From the NCBI GenBank assembly GCA_009699205.1, contig WLOP01000001.1, positions 164,232-228,231 of the forward strand: a stretch of DNA of 64,000 bases, read 5' to 3'. A program made the position numbers and the translations under genes. The notes under the pieces are model-generated. The model ran no database searches. It was not told where the DNA came from and saw nothing but the letters and a program-made list of their open reading frames with translations. The stretch is from Actinomycetota bacterium (GTDB taxonomy: Bacteria; Actinomycetota; Actinomycetes; Nanopelagicales; Nanopelagicaceae). Positions 51,842 to 61,668 of this stretch are shown here, piece by piece; the stretch's first letter is position 1, and each line of letters begins with the position of its first letter.

Positions 51842-54157
51842 TTAATCGTGAATGGTGTCTAAGACTGCTTCTAAATCTTCAGCTTTTACCAAGACCACTC
51901 TCGCCTTAGAACCTTCAGATGGCCCAACGATTCCGCGTGACTCCATAAGGTCCATTAGCCGTCCAGCTTTGGCGAAACCCACACGAAGTTTTCGTTGGAG
52001 CATTGAAGTAGAACCAAACTGTGTAGTGACTACTAGGTGCACTGCTTGGAGAAGCAGATCTATATCGTCCCCAATTTCTTGCTCGCCCATTACTGATCGT
52101 GTTTGAGCCGCGGTGACATCTTCGCGGTAACGTGGAGAGAGTTGTGATTTAACGTGATTAACAACCACTTCGATCTCTCGCTCAGACACATAGGCCCCTT
52201 GGATGCGAACAGGGCGGCTCGCACCCATAGGGATAAAGAGTCCATCGCCTTGTCCCACGAGTTTCTCTGCGCCTCCTGCATCTAAAATAACTCGGCTATC
52301 AGCCAGTGAGCTAGTGGCAAAAGATAAACGCGATGGAACGTTGGCTTTAATAAGCCCAGTAACAACATCAACGCTAGGGCGTTGCGTAGCCAGTACGAGG
52401 TGAATTCCGGCCGAACGAGCTAACTGAGTGATGCGAACTACGCACTCTTCAACTTCTTTAGCCGCAATCATCATTAAATCCGCAAGCTCATCGATAATCA
52501 CCAATAAATAAGGGTACGGCTCAAGTACGCGATCACTCCCCGGAGGCGCAACAGTCTTGCCAGAGCGCACAGCCTTATTGAAATCATCAATATGGCGATA
52601 ACCGAAAGTCGATAGATCCTCATAACGTAGATCCATCTCACGGACAACCCATTGGAGCGCATCTGCTGCTTTTTTAGGGCTAGTAATAATTGGAGTTATG
52701 AGATGCGGGACACCTTCATAAGCGGTGAGTTCTACGCGTTTTGGATCTATGAGAACTAAACGCACATCATCGGGAGTAGAACGCATGAGAATCGAAACAA
52801 TCATTGCATTGATCATCGATGACTTACCCGCACCCGTTGCCCCTGCTACTAATAAGTGAGGCATCTTCGCAAGGTTTGCGCAGACAAAATTACCTTCGAC
52901 ATCTTTCCCCAGCGCTACGAGCATAGGATGTAGATCTTGCCCAGCAACGCTCGAACGAAGGACATCGCCTAGTGCAACAATTTCGCGATCTGAATTAGGA
53001 ATTTCAATACCCACAGCAGATTTGCCAGGAATTGGCGACAAAATCCGCACTTCAGCACTTGCTACCGCGTATGAAATATTCTTAGCCAAAGCGGTAATTC
53101 TTTCGACTTTAACACCGTTACCAAGTTCAACCTCATAACGAGTAACAGTAGGTCCGCGCATAAAGCCCGTCACTTTTGCATCTATTTCAAATTGCAGAAA
53201 AACTTCCGTCAATGCGGCAACTACAGAATCATTTGCCTTGCTTTTGGCTTTTCCAGGTGGCCCAGAACGTAAACTATCGGGTGGGGGTAATTCGTATTTA
53301 GCATCACTAGTCAGGAGAAGTTGTACGGGACGTTTAGCGCCTGGCTCTGCAATGGCACTGACCGGTGCGACAGGAATTGGGACGGTAAATTCCTCGTCAA
53401 ATTCTTCTTCATCAATCTCTTCATCTTCGCCTGGATTATCCCTGTGATGCCAATCGGCAACCAAGGGAGTTTCAAAGGGTTCGGACTCAGAAATTTCAAA
53501 ATCTTCTACTGCGCGCTTCACTCGCCCCGACACCTTGGAATACATCCAAGAAAAAGTTGTACGAAGACGAATAGCCACCTGCGACACGGGTGTTGCAGTG
53601 ATCACCAATATCCCAAATGCAAAGAGCGCAATCAAGACTGGGTAAGTTAATAGAGATGTCATAAGGGCAATGAGAGGTGTCGAAACTGCATACCCAACCC
53701 ATCCTCCGCCATGTCTCATTGCAGTGGCGCCCGTTCCGGAAGAACCATTGAGCATGTGAGTTAATCCAGTCGAACTCAATAGGAGCGCGACCGTTCCAAT
53801 AGTTATGCGCCCTGTAGCTGCACTCTCTTGTGGAATGCGAAAAAGTCGAATAGCAAAGTATGCAAGAACTAACGGCGTAAGAAATCCGATGCGCCCTAAG
53901 CCTCCGTAAATAAATGAAAAGAGTGCGCGGCCAAGGACATTATCGGAGCGAAACCATGTCCCGGAGCCAGCGAGTAAAGCAAAAATTAGGAAGAGAAATG
54001 CCACGCCATCTCTTTGGTGTATCGGATCAAGATCTCGAGCGCCTCTAGCAACGAAGCGGATGGAGTTTCCGATCGCTTTTGCCAGCACACGCCAGGTCTT
54101 AATCAGAACTGCAGCAAAGGCAGAACTTTTTGGCGCGCTTTTCTTCGTCTTTGCCAT
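51842..54157 (-). CDS. ftsK: DNA translocase FtsK
   Basis: The 771-residue protein has four or five N-terminal membrane helices (about 50-190) and an acidic linker (about 215-265). The motor domain has GATGAGKSSMINAMIVSIL (Walker A, near 450), LIDPKRVELTAYEGVPHLITPII and LLVIIDELADLMM (Walker B). A winged-helix gamma domain closes the protein and reads KOPS DNA sites (TSMLQRKLRVGFAKAGRLMDLMESRGIVGPSEGSKAR). It pumps DNA through the septum and activates XerCD at dif. TAGGCT lies 6 bases before its ATG. Confidence 0.96.
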   Translation of the reverse strand: MAKTKKSAPKSSAFAAVLIKTWRVLAKAIGNSIRFVARGARDLDPIHQRDGVAFLFLIFALLAGSGTWFRSDNVLGRALFSFIYGGLGRIGFLTPLVLAYFAIRLFRIPQESAATGRITIGTVALLLSSTGLTHMLNGSSGTGATAMRHGGGWVGYAVSTPLIALMTSLLTYPVLIALFAFGILVITATPVSQVAIRLRTTFSWMYSKVSGRVKRAVEDFEISESEPFETPLVADWHHRDNPGEDEEIDEEEFDEEFTVPIPVAPVSAIAEPGAKRPVQLLLTSDAKYELPPPDSLRSGPPGKAKSKANDSVVAALTEVFLQFEIDAKVTGFMRGPTVTRYEVELGNGVKVERITALAKNISYAVASAEVRILSPIPGKSAVGIEIPNSDREIVALGDVLRSSVAGQDLHPMLVALGKDVEGNFVCANLAKMPHLLVAGATGAGKSSMINAMIVSILMRSTPDDVRLVLIDPKRVELTAYEGVPHLITPIITSPKKAADALQWVVREMDLRYEDLSTFGYRHIDDFNKAVRSGKTVAPPGSDRVLEPYPYLLVIIDELADLMMIAAKEVEECVVRITQLARSAGIHLVLATQRPSVDVVTGLIKANVPSRLSFATSSLADSRVILDAGGAEKLVGQGDGLFIPMGASRPVRIQGAYVSEREIEVVVNHVKSQLSPRYREDVTAAQTRSVMGEQEIGDDIDLLLQAVHLVVTTQFGSTSMLQRKLRVGFAKAGRLMDLMESRGIVGPSEGSKARVVLVKAEDLEAVLDTIHD

Positions 54158-54163
54158 GGGGTG

Positions 54164-54169
54164 AGCCTA
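54164..54169 (-). promoter_or_regulatory. -10 element of ftsK (leaderless start)
   Basis: TAGGCT on the minus strand, 6 bases before the ATG at 54157. Confidence 0.6.
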
Positions 54170-54212
54170 ATTGTTAGAGAAAATCTTGACGGTCAGGCGC
54201 GCCGCGCTTGAA

Positions 54213-55895
54213 TTAAACCTCTATCACCAAAGGAACAATCATTGGACGGCGACGATGTTCTCCACCAACCCAACCACCAACAGTTTTACGAACTATCTGG
54301 GCCAACTGATGTGTTCCATTTATCCCATCGGCGACAGCAATTTCTAAAGCTTTTTCAATGCGTGTTTTTACTTCATCGAATAATTCTAAATCTTCAGCAA
54401 ATCCTCTGGCATGGATATCGGGTCCAGCGACTATTTTGCCGCTCTGGGAATCGATGACAACAACAACGGAGATGAAGCCTTCCTCCCCCAGGATGCGACG
54501 ATCTTTCAAGGATGCTTCGGTGATATCGCCAATACTTTGCCCATCAACGTAAACAAACCCGACGGGAACGGTACCGACTACTGACGCTTCATGATCGACA
54601 AGATCGACGACAATTCCATTTTCAACAATGATTGCGTTGCTTCTAGGTACGCCAGTTTGAATTGCAAGTTCAGCATTAGCGCGAAGATGGCGCCACTCTC
54701 CATGAACAGGCATGACGTATTTGGGTTTTACGATGTTATAGCAATAGAGCAACTCTCCTGCTGCCGCGTGACCAGAAACATGTACAAGGGCATTAGCTTT
54801 ATGGACAACTTTTGCACCAAAACGTGTGAGCTCGTTGATTACGCGATAAACAGGATTTTCGTTCCCTGGGATCAACGAAGAAGCAAGAATGACGGTGTCT
54901 CCAGGTCCCACACGAATTGCATGATCTCCATTAGCCATTCGTGAAAGCGCGGCAAGTGGTTCGCCCTGTGACCCAGTGCAAATCAAAGCTACGTTATCGC
55001 CGTAATTTTCTAACTCTTTGGAATCAATCACAAGGTTTTCGGGGATAGTGAGGTAACCCATATCCTGAGCGATTTTCATATTGCGAACCATTGATCTACC
55101 GACAAAAGCCACTTTTCTATTGTGAGCCGCAGCAGTATCAATAATCTGTTGAACTCGATGAACATGTGAAGCAAAAGATGCAACGATGACACGACGTTTA
55201 GTTTGGCGGAAAACTCTATCCAGTACCGGCATGATCTCGCGCTCGGATGGAGTAAATCCAGGTACATCTGCATTTGTAGAATCAACTAAGAATAGATCTA
55301 CCCCTTTTTCTCCAAGGGCTGCAAAGCTACGCAAATCTGTAATTCGTCCATCTAGCGGCAACTGATCCATTTTGAAATCACCTGTGTGCAAGACGGTACC
55401 AGCGGTGGTATGAATTGCAATTGCTAATGCATCGGGAATCGAGTGATTGACAGCAACGAATTCAACGTTGAAGGGTCCAATATCTTCAACTCCTCCGGCT
55501 ACAACTTCACGCGTGAGTGGTGAGATTCGGTGTTCCCTTAATTTAGCTCCGAGCAATGCAAGAGTGAGAGCAGAACCATAAACCGCGATCTCTCCACGCT
55601 CGCGTAGAAGATAAGGAACAGCCCCAATATGGTCTTCGTGGCCATGAGTGAGAACGATTCCGATGACATCATCTAAACGATCACGGATGTAAGAAAAATC
55701 AGGCAGAATTAAATCGATTCCAGGTTGGGTTTCTTCAGGAAATAGGACTCCGCAATCAACGATTAAAAGTTTTCCGGCAGTTTCAAATACAGTCATGTTG
55801 CGACCGATTTCACCAAGACCACCGAGTGCGACGATGCGAAGAGCGCCAGCTTTTAACTTTGCTGGAGTATCAAGCCCTGGATGCGGATGAGTCAT
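54213..55895 (-). CDS. rnj: Ribonuclease J
   Basis: The 560-residue metallo-beta-lactamase-fold RNase has the zinc motif LTHGHEDHIGAVPY (HGHEDH at 84-89), HTGDFKMDQLP near 170, the beta-CASP domain with IVASFASHVHRVQQI, and ALVHVSGHAAAGELLYCYNIVKPKYVMPVHGEWRHLRANAELA near 365-405. It works as a 5' exo- and endonuclease on mRNA and rRNA. Along with PNPase and RNase D it makes up the RNA decay set here. Its start overlaps the dapA stop by one base. Confidence 0.95.
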   Translation of the reverse strand: MTHPHPGLDTPAKLKAGALRIVALGGLGEIGRNMTVFETAGKLLIVDCGVLFPEETQPGIDLILPDFSYIRDRLDDVIGIVLTHGHEDHIGAVPYLLRERGEIAVYGSALTLALLGAKLREHRISPLTREVVAGGVEDIGPFNVEFVAVNHSIPDALAIAIHTTAGTVLHTGDFKMDQLPLDGRITDLRSFAALGEKGVDLFLVDSTNADVPGFTPSEREIMPVLDRVFRQTKRRVIVASFASHVHRVQQIIDTAAAHNRKVAFVGRSMVRNMKIAQDMGYLTIPENLVIDSKELENYGDNVALICTGSQGEPLAALSRMANGDHAIRVGPGDTVILASSLIPGNENPVYRVINELTRFGAKVVHKANALVHVSGHAAAGELLYCYNIVKPKYVMPVHGEWRHLRANAELAIQTGVPRSNAIIVENGIVVDLVDHEASVVGTVPVGFVYVDGQSIGDITEASLKDRRILGEEGFISVVVVIDSQSGKIVAGPDIHARGFAEDLELFDEVKTRIEKALEIAVADGINGTHQLAQIVRKTVGGWVGGEHRRRPMIVPLVIEV

Positions 55896-56785
55896 CAGGC
55901 CAAGGTCACGCCGCCGGCAATCAAATCTTTGCGCAGTTGCGCGATTTGATCAGGCGTTGCATCCACTAAAGGTAAACGGGTATATCCGCCAGGAAGTCCC
56001 ATCAGATTAAGGGCGGCTTTGGTCAGAATCGCCCCTTGCGTGCGAAAAGTTCCTGTAAAAACCGGAAGACATTGCTGGTGAATTTCTAGCGCGCGCGAAG
56101 CCTGTCCGGCAAACCAGGCATCGAGCATCGCGCGAAGCGGCGCACCTACCGTGTGGCCGCATACCGAAACGAATCCAACTGCGCCAACAGATAGCAGAGG
56201 CAGATTAAGAATGTCATCGCCTGAGTACACAGGAATCCCGGAACGCTTAATGACCCATGATGTTGCTGCAACATCACCCTTTGCATCTTTAAGGGCGGCA
56301 ATCCGAGGGTGTTCGGCAAGTCGAACGATTGTGTCAGATTCAATCTGCATTCCAGTTCGGCCCGGAATGTCATACATCATTACTGGAAGGTCGGTTGCAT
56401 CGGCAATCGCACGAAAATGTGCTTCGATTCCGGCTTGGGGTGGTTTGTTGTAATACGGAGCAACAACTAATAGGCCATGAGCTCCAGCTCGTTGCGCACG
56501 AAGTGCTTGTTCAACAGAATGCGTTGTTTCATTATTACCAGCACCGGCTACAACTTTTGCTCGTGATCCAACAGTCTCTAAAACAACTTTGATAATTCTA
56601 TCTTTTTCTTCATCACTCGTCGTTGGCGCTTCGCCCGTAGTTCCGTTCACGACAATTGCATCGTGCCCAGATGAAACCAAGTGGTTGGCAAGAGTGGCAA
56701 CGCCATCCCAATCAATTGAGAGATCTTTTTTGAATGGCGTGACCATTGCCGTAGCTAAACGCCCGAATGGCGCGACGATGGTCAT
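55895..56785 (-). CDS. dapA: 4-hydroxy-tetrahydrodipicolinate synthase
   Basis: The 296-residue TIM-barrel enzyme condenses pyruvate with aspartate semialdehyde, the first step of the DAP route. It has VNGTTGEAPTTSDEEK near residue 46, the catalytic Tyr in VMMYDIPGRTGMQ near 135, and the Schiff-base Lys in IAALKDAKGDVAAT near 163. DAKGD in place of the common EASGD is a small change outside the Lys itself. TAGCCT lies 6 bases before the ATG. The dapA-rnj pair is a standard actinobacterial unit. Confidence 0.95.
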   Translation of the reverse strand: MTIVAPFGRLATAMVTPFKKDLSIDWDGVATLANHLVSSGHDAIVVNGTTGEAPTTSDEEKDRIIKVVLETVGSRAKVVAGAGNNETTHSVEQALRAQRAGAHGLLVVAPYYNKPPQAGIEAHFRAIADATDLPVMMYDIPGRTGMQIESDTIVRLAEHPRIAALKDAKGDVAATSWVIKRSGIPVYSGDDILNLPLLSVGAVGFVSVCGHTVGAPLRAMLDAWFAGQASRALEIHQQCLPVFTGTFRTQGAILTKAALNLMGLPGGYTRLPLVDATPDQIAQLRKDLIAGGVTLA

Positions 56786-56791
56786 GGGATA

Positions 56792-56797
56792 AGGCTA
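56792..56797 (-). promoter_or_regulatory. -10 element of dapA-rnj (leaderless start)
   Basis: TAGCCT on the minus strand, 6 bases before the ATG at 56785. Confidence 0.65.
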
Positions 56798-56804
56798 CCC
56801 CTGC

Positions 56805-57521
56805 TTAAGGAGCAATGCGTCCAGATTTTTGGAATGCTCCGTAGGTGAGGGGCATCAATTGAGCGAAATGCTCTTCCATCATCTCAGCCACCATCTCGAT
56901 TTCGCGCTGGGGGTAGCTAGGAAATTGTGAGCCTTCGCGTGAGGTCCGTAGCGAAAGGAAGTTCATGAGCGCTCGAGCGTTCATGGTGACGTACATCGAG
57001 GAATACAGAGCTACTGGCAGAACTGCACGCGCAACTTCACGAGCAATGCCTGCATCAAGCATTCTCTGATAACGCTCGTAAACAAAAAGATAACTCTCTT
57101 TCATTGCATTGACAGTAATTTCGTATTGTTCGGCAGTCCCATCAACGAATGTGTACGCTCCAGTTTTTCCTACTTGAAGCAATTTTCGCTCCGGTGCTGG
57201 TACATAAAAAACTGGTTGTAGTTCACGATAACGCCCGCTCTCCTCATTGTAGGAAGCGATTCGATGGCGCATAAATTCACGAAAAACAAATATGGGCGCC
57301 GAAACAAAGAAGGTCATAGAAGTATGCTCAAAGGGTGATCCGTGACGTTCGCGCGCGAGATAGTTAATCAGACCAGCCGAACGGGCTGGATCTTCTCCGA
57401 CCTCTTCAAGAGATTGTTCCCCGGCAGTTGAAACTCGGGCAGCCCAGATAACATCTGCATCACTTGCGCTGGCTTTAACGAGTTCTACGGTCATATCACT
57501 TCTAAAAATGGCTTCGGACAT
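56805..57521 (-). CDS. thyX: Flavin-dependent thymidylate synthase ThyX
   Basis: The 238-residue FAD enzyme makes dTMP from dUMP using methylene-tetrahydrofolate. The ThyX motif RHRIASYNEESGRY lies at residues 85-98. FEHTSMTFFVSAPIFVFREFMRH and LPVALYSSMYVTMNARALMNFLSLR are also family marks. It works with Dut (39.5 kb). TAGGGT lies 6 bases before the ATG. It is placed just upstream of dapA, as in mycobacteria. Confidence 0.97.
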   Translation of the reverse strand: MSEAIFRSDMTVELVKASASDADVIWAARVSTAGEQSLEEVGEDPARSAGLINYLARERHGSPFEHTSMTFFVSAPIFVFREFMRHRIASYNEESGRYRELQPVFYVPAPERKLLQVGKTGAYTFVDGTAEQYEITVNAMKESYLFVYERYQRMLDAGIAREVARAVLPVALYSSMYVTMNARALMNFLSLRTSREGSQFPSYPQREIEMVAEMMEEHFAQLMPLTYGAFQKSGRIAP

Positions 57522-57527
57522 GGTCAG

Positions 57528-57533
57528 ACCCTA
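57528..57533 (-). promoter_or_regulatory. -10 element of thyX (leaderless start)
   Basis: TAGGGT on the minus strand, 6 bases before the ATG at 57521. Confidence 0.65.
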
Positions 57534-57572
57534 TCTACTCAAGCGCGCACAACTTTGGATTGATACGGCAGA

Positions 57573-58247
57573 ATGGCGGTTGTGTCTGCCACCCCCGCCT
57601 CCACTCTTCGTGATTCCTTCAGCGTCTCCTTAACAGTTGGCACATATGGAGCGGCATTTGGCGCCGCAAGTGTGGCTGCAGGTTTTTCGGTCCTCCAAAC
57701 AACTTTGCTCTCGCTTTTAACCTTTTCCGGAGCATCACAATTTGCGATCATCGGCGTTATCGGAGCCGGAGGAAGTGCGCTGAGTGGAATTGCCACCGCA
57801 TCCTTACTTGGCTTGCGCAATGGGCTCTATGGATTACGAATGGCCCCTTTGCTCAAAGTGCGAGGAATCAAAAGGGTTATCGCTTCACAAATCACAATCG
57901 ATGAATCAACTGCTGTCGCGCTTTCTCAACAAGAGCGCGGAGAAGATGCGATGCGTTCAGGATTTTGGCTTACTGGGTTTGGTGTCTTCATTTTTTGGAA
58001 CATATTTACTTTGATTGGCGCCTTCGGAGCTCAAGCAATGGGAGATCCAGCGGCTTGGGGGTTGGATGCGGCGGTACCAGCAGCATTCTTGGGCCTTGTC
58101 TGGCCGCGCTTAAAAGTTAATGCAGACCGGGCACTGGCAATTAGCGCAATGGCTTTAGCTTTAATTCTCACTCCACTTGTGCCTGCAGGTATTCCAATAA
58201 TTGCAACAGCCGGGGTGGCAGTACTCATAGGATTGCGAAAATCATGA
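57573..58247 (+). CDS. azlC: AzlC-family branched-chain amino-acid exporter, large subunit
   Basis: The 224-residue membrane protein has AzlC hallmarks: LTVGTYGAAFGAASVAAGFSVLQTTLLSLLTFSGASQFAIIGVIGAGGSALSGIATASLLGLRNGLYGLRMAP (about residues 19-91), and the second half ending in PAAFLGLVWPRL. AzlCD pairs export branched-chain amino acids or analogues. The ATG follows TGATAC by 6 bases, a weaker -10. It overlaps the small-subunit gene by 4 bases. Confidence 0.9.
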   Translation: MAVVSATPASTLRDSFSVSLTVGTYGAAFGAASVAAGFSVLQTTLLSLLTFSGASQFAIIGVIGAGGSALSGIATASLLGLRNGLYGLRMAPLLKVRGIKRVIASQITIDESTAVALSQQERGEDAMRSGFWLTGFGVFIFWNIFTLIGAFGAQAMGDPAAWGLDAAVPAAFLGLVWPRLKVNADRALAISAMALALILTPLVPAGIPIIATAGVAVLIGLRKS

Positions 58248-58552
58248 GCGCCATGTGGTGGGGCGTCATCGGAACTAGCGCCATTGCCTTTGCACTCAAA
58301 TACTCGGGACAATCAATGCCAGCTAAATATCTCTCTCATCCGCGAATGCAAAAAATCAATAACTTAATTCCGATCGCTTTGCTGAGCGCATTAGTTGGAG
58401 TTCAAACCTTTGCTGAAAAAACTAATCTCTATATCGATCATCGCGCATTTGGCGTTGGCGTTGCCTTGATCGCATTTAGCCTCAAAGCGCCCTTCCCTGT
58501 GGCGGTTATCTGCGCCGCGGTAAGTTCAGCCCTGCTCTACCGTTTCGCTTAA
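58244..58552 (+). CDS. azlD: AzlD-family branched-chain amino-acid exporter, small subunit
   Basis: The 102-residue protein has about four short membrane helices and the AzlD pattern PAKYLSHPRMQKINNLIPIALLSALVGVQTF near the middle. It starts on the ATGA overlap with azlC, and the two form the exporter. The end overlaps the convergent membrane protein gene by 27 bases. Confidence 0.88.
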   Translation: MSAMWWGVIGTSAIAFALKYSGQSMPAKYLSHPRMQKINNLIPIALLSALVGVQTFAEKTNLYIDHRAFGVGVALIAFSLKAPFPVAVICAAVSSALLYRFA

Positions 58553-59371
58553 ACGATTTTTATAGCGGGCCATAACTACTGGTACCACCAAGAACAGGAG
58601 CCCAATAACTGAAAGAGTCGCTCCAAATTTCAACGCAGGTCCAGTAATCTGGGCAGCGATTTTTGGAAAAATATCTTTTGCGTAATCCGGGATAGCAAAT
58701 TGCTGGATGACTAGAGGAGCAATCGAGGGCAAGATGATTGCTGGCAGTCCCACGGATAACAATTGCCTTCCAGCTTTTTTCAATACGCTCTCGCTCTTGA
58801 GATAGAAAAGAATCGACATGATGAATGCCCAGAGCACCCAGGCATAAGTGCCAAATCGAAGTTTGGCGCGGATATCACTTATTACCGTAGATTCTTTGGA
58901 GATATCTATAACCTTTGGCTTCAAGATATCGAGATCTTTGGTATTAACAACGGTGCTCTTGGCGGCCTTGTTAATCTCTTTTGCAACCAGCCCGGCAACT
59001 TTAGAAAAATCAATGCTTACAGATTTGTCGCCGTTAAGAACTCCTTGGGCAAGGGCATCGAGTGAGGTTGCAATAGCGCCTTGAATCTCGGCAGAGCCTG
59101 TCAGGGATGTGATTACTTTGATAATCTCTGCTTTATTCTTTTCTAACTCTGCCGCAACTTTTGGATCTGCTCCTTTGACGATCTCTGTAAAAATAGAATC
59201 AATCGCTTTAGGAGTTGTAGAGACGCTCTGTAATATCGAGGTAGTCGTTTTACCGCTCTGAGCTAACCCATTTAAAGCCAAAGTGGCAGAAGTGCATAAA
59301 ATCGCCAAGGAGAGCAAAATCCAGGCAAGAAATGAAAGGAGACCAACGAGCAGCTTCTTAGCGATTACCAT
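58526..59371 (-). CDS. Membrane protein of unknown function with a large outer helical domain
   Basis: I do not recognise this 281-residue protein. It has an N-terminal helix (about 8-33), a long polar domain of about 130 residues likely outside the cell, with many Lys/Asp/Glu and short hydrophobic repeats (TPKAIDSIFTEIVKGADPKVAAELEKNKAEIIKVI), and three C-terminal helices (about 172-190, 200-220, 245-268). It lies 1 base after the glutaredoxin gene, so it is expressed with the pnp-M16-dapB run. The C-terminal coding end overlaps azlD. Confidence 0.82.
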   Translation of the reverse strand: MVIAKKLLVGLLSFLAWILLSLAILCTSATLALNGLAQSGKTTTSILQSVSTTPKAIDSIFTEIVKGADPKVAAELEKNKAEIIKVITSLTGSAEIQGAIATSLDALAQGVLNGDKSVSIDFSKVAGLVAKEINKAAKSTVVNTKDLDILKPKVIDISKESTVISDIRAKLRFGTYAWVLWAFIMSILFYLKSESVLKKAGRQLLSVGLPAIILPSIAPLVIQQFAIPDYAKDIFPKIAAQITGPALKFGATLSVIGLLFLVVPVVMARYKNRLSETVEQG

Positions 59372-59372
59372 C

Positions 59373-59627
59373 TTAGATTATAGAAATCGCTTCTAATTTA
59401 GCCGTGAGGGCCATATCAGATGGCTCCGTTAGGTGGGTGCCATCGCTAAATACGATTACAGGAATTGATTGCGCTCCCCCATTGATTTCGACAACTTTAG
59501 CGGCGGCAGAAGGATCAGTCTCGACATCGATAATTGTGTACTCGACATTCAACGAATCCAACAGTCGCTTAGATCGGCGGCAATCTCCGCACCAATCGGC
59601 TGAATACATGGTGATTTCTTTACTCAT
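59373..59627 (-). CDS. Mycoredoxin/glutaredoxin-like protein
   Basis: The 84-residue thioredoxin-fold protein has an active site at C13-G-D-C16 (SADWCGDCRRSKRLLD) and a cis-Pro in QSIPVIVFSDG near residue 53. The WCGDCRRSK form is typical of actinobacterial mycoredoxins, which reduce mycothiol mixed disulfides. It lies 11 bases after dapB. Confidence 0.9.
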   Translation of the reverse strand: MSKEITMYSADWCGDCRRSKRLLDSLNVEYTIIDVETDPSAAAKVVEINGGAQSIPVIVFSDGTHLTEPSDMALTAKLEAISII

Positions 59628-59638
59628 GGTCGCTCCTT

Positions 59639-60385
<747 letters not shown>

Positions 60386-61663
60386 TTAGCCCTCCAGAAC
60401 CTTTTCAAATTTCTTGCCATCTTTAAATGGACCTACGAGAGCAAGGGTAGGTCTATTGAGGAGGAATTCGCCAGCGACTTTACGTACCGCCTCTGGCGTA
60501 ACGCTTGAAACTTCCTTCAAAATCTCATCAAAACTCATAATTTCACCATAAACGATCTCGCTCTTACCTATTCGACTCATCCGCGAACCTGAATCTTCTT
60601 GGCTCAATACCAAGGAGCCTCTGACCGCGCCCTTGGCTCGTTCAATCTCTTCGTGCGTCATTCCATTATCTGCCACATCGGCAAGTACTTCGCGAATAAT
60701 CTCCACTACTTCAATCGCCTTCGATGGATGGCAACCAGCATAGAAACCTAATAGGCCTGAGCCAGCAAATTGTTGAGCATATGAATACACCGAGTATGCA
60801 AGTCCACGTTTTTCACGAATCTCCTGGAAAAGTCGCGAAGACATCCCGCCACCAAGAGCAGCTGAAAGAATTCCCATGGTGAATCTACGATCATCATTGC
60901 GCGCAACGCCTGCTAGCCCATAAAACATATGTGCTTGCTCTGTCTTGCGATTTATCAATCCAACCGATTGTTGGGATTTCACTTTGATAGGTGTATCTGG
61001 GCGCACTTGTGGCGTTCCTTTGACATCCAAGAAACCATCTCGAGATAGTGCACGTTCCACCATTTCAACAACCCTTTTATGCTTAATGTTTCCTGCTACA
61101 GCAACGACAAGATCTTGTGGCAGATAACGCTTCTTGTAGTAGTTATAAACTGCGCTACGTGACATGTCATTTATTGACTGAACTGAACCCAAAATTGATC
61201 TACCGATAGGAATATCACCGTAATACGTATCCGAGAATAAATCATGAACTAAGTCGCTCGGATCGTCATCGCGCATTGCAATCTCTTCAAGAACTACCTT
61301 ACGTTCCGCATCAACATCGTTGGCTGTAACTAATGAAGAGGTGATTAGGTCGGCCACGACATCCACGGCCATCGGTAAATCGGTATCAATTACACGTGCG
61401 TAAAAGCAGGTGTACTCCTTGCTGGTGAAAGCGTTCATTTCGCCGCCCACAGATTCGATAGCGGAAGAAATTTCTAACGCGCTTTTTGTGGTGGTTCCTT
61501 TGAAAAGTAAATGTTCCAGAAAATGAGAAGCCCCGGCAACTGCCGGGGTTTCATCACGAGAACCTACATTGACCCAAATTCCTATCGCAGCGCTGCGTAC
61601 CGAAGAGACTTCCTCCGTAACGATACGCAGGCCGCTAGATAGAACTGTGCGTCTAACACTCAC
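60386..61663 (-). CDS. M16-family zinc metallopeptidase
   Basis: The 425-residue peptidase has the inverted zinc motif HFLEH (H47, E50, H51) in AGASHFLEHLLFKGT, and a downstream Glu in ERKVVLEEIAMRDDDP near residue 123. It has the substrate-gripping segment GGGMSSRLFQEIREKRGLAYSVYSY near 270-294. It resembles mitochondrial processing peptidase-like proteins that lie after pnp in actinobacteria. The start is GTG with AAAGGTG before it, 5 bases after the pnp stop. No signal peptide is seen; it is probably cytoplasmic. Confidence 0.93.
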   Translation of the reverse strand: MSVRRTVLSSGLRIVTEEVSSVRSAAIGIWVNVGSRDETPAVAGASHFLEHLLFKGTTTKSALEISSAIESVGGEMNAFTSKEYTCFYARVIDTDLPMAVDVVADLITSSLVTANDVDAERKVVLEEIAMRDDDPSDLVHDLFSDTYYGDIPIGRSILGSVQSINDMSRSAVYNYYKKRYLPQDLVVAVAGNIKHKRVVEMVERALSRDGFLDVKGTPQVRPDTPIKVKSQQSVGLINRKTEQAHMFYGLAGVARNDDRRFTMGILSAALGGGMSSRLFQEIREKRGLAYSVYSYAQQFAGSGLLGFYAGCHPSKAIEVVEIIREVLADVADNGMTHEEIERAKGAVRGSLVLSQEDSGSRMSRIGKSEIVYGEIMSFDEILKEVSSVTPEAVRKVAGEFLLNRPTLALVGPFKDGKKFEKVLEG

Positions 61664-61668
61664 CTTTG

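Noticed and set aside
54591..54944. Open frame on the plus strand inside rnj
   Set aside because: It is antisense to conserved RNase J motifs and has no recognisable domain.
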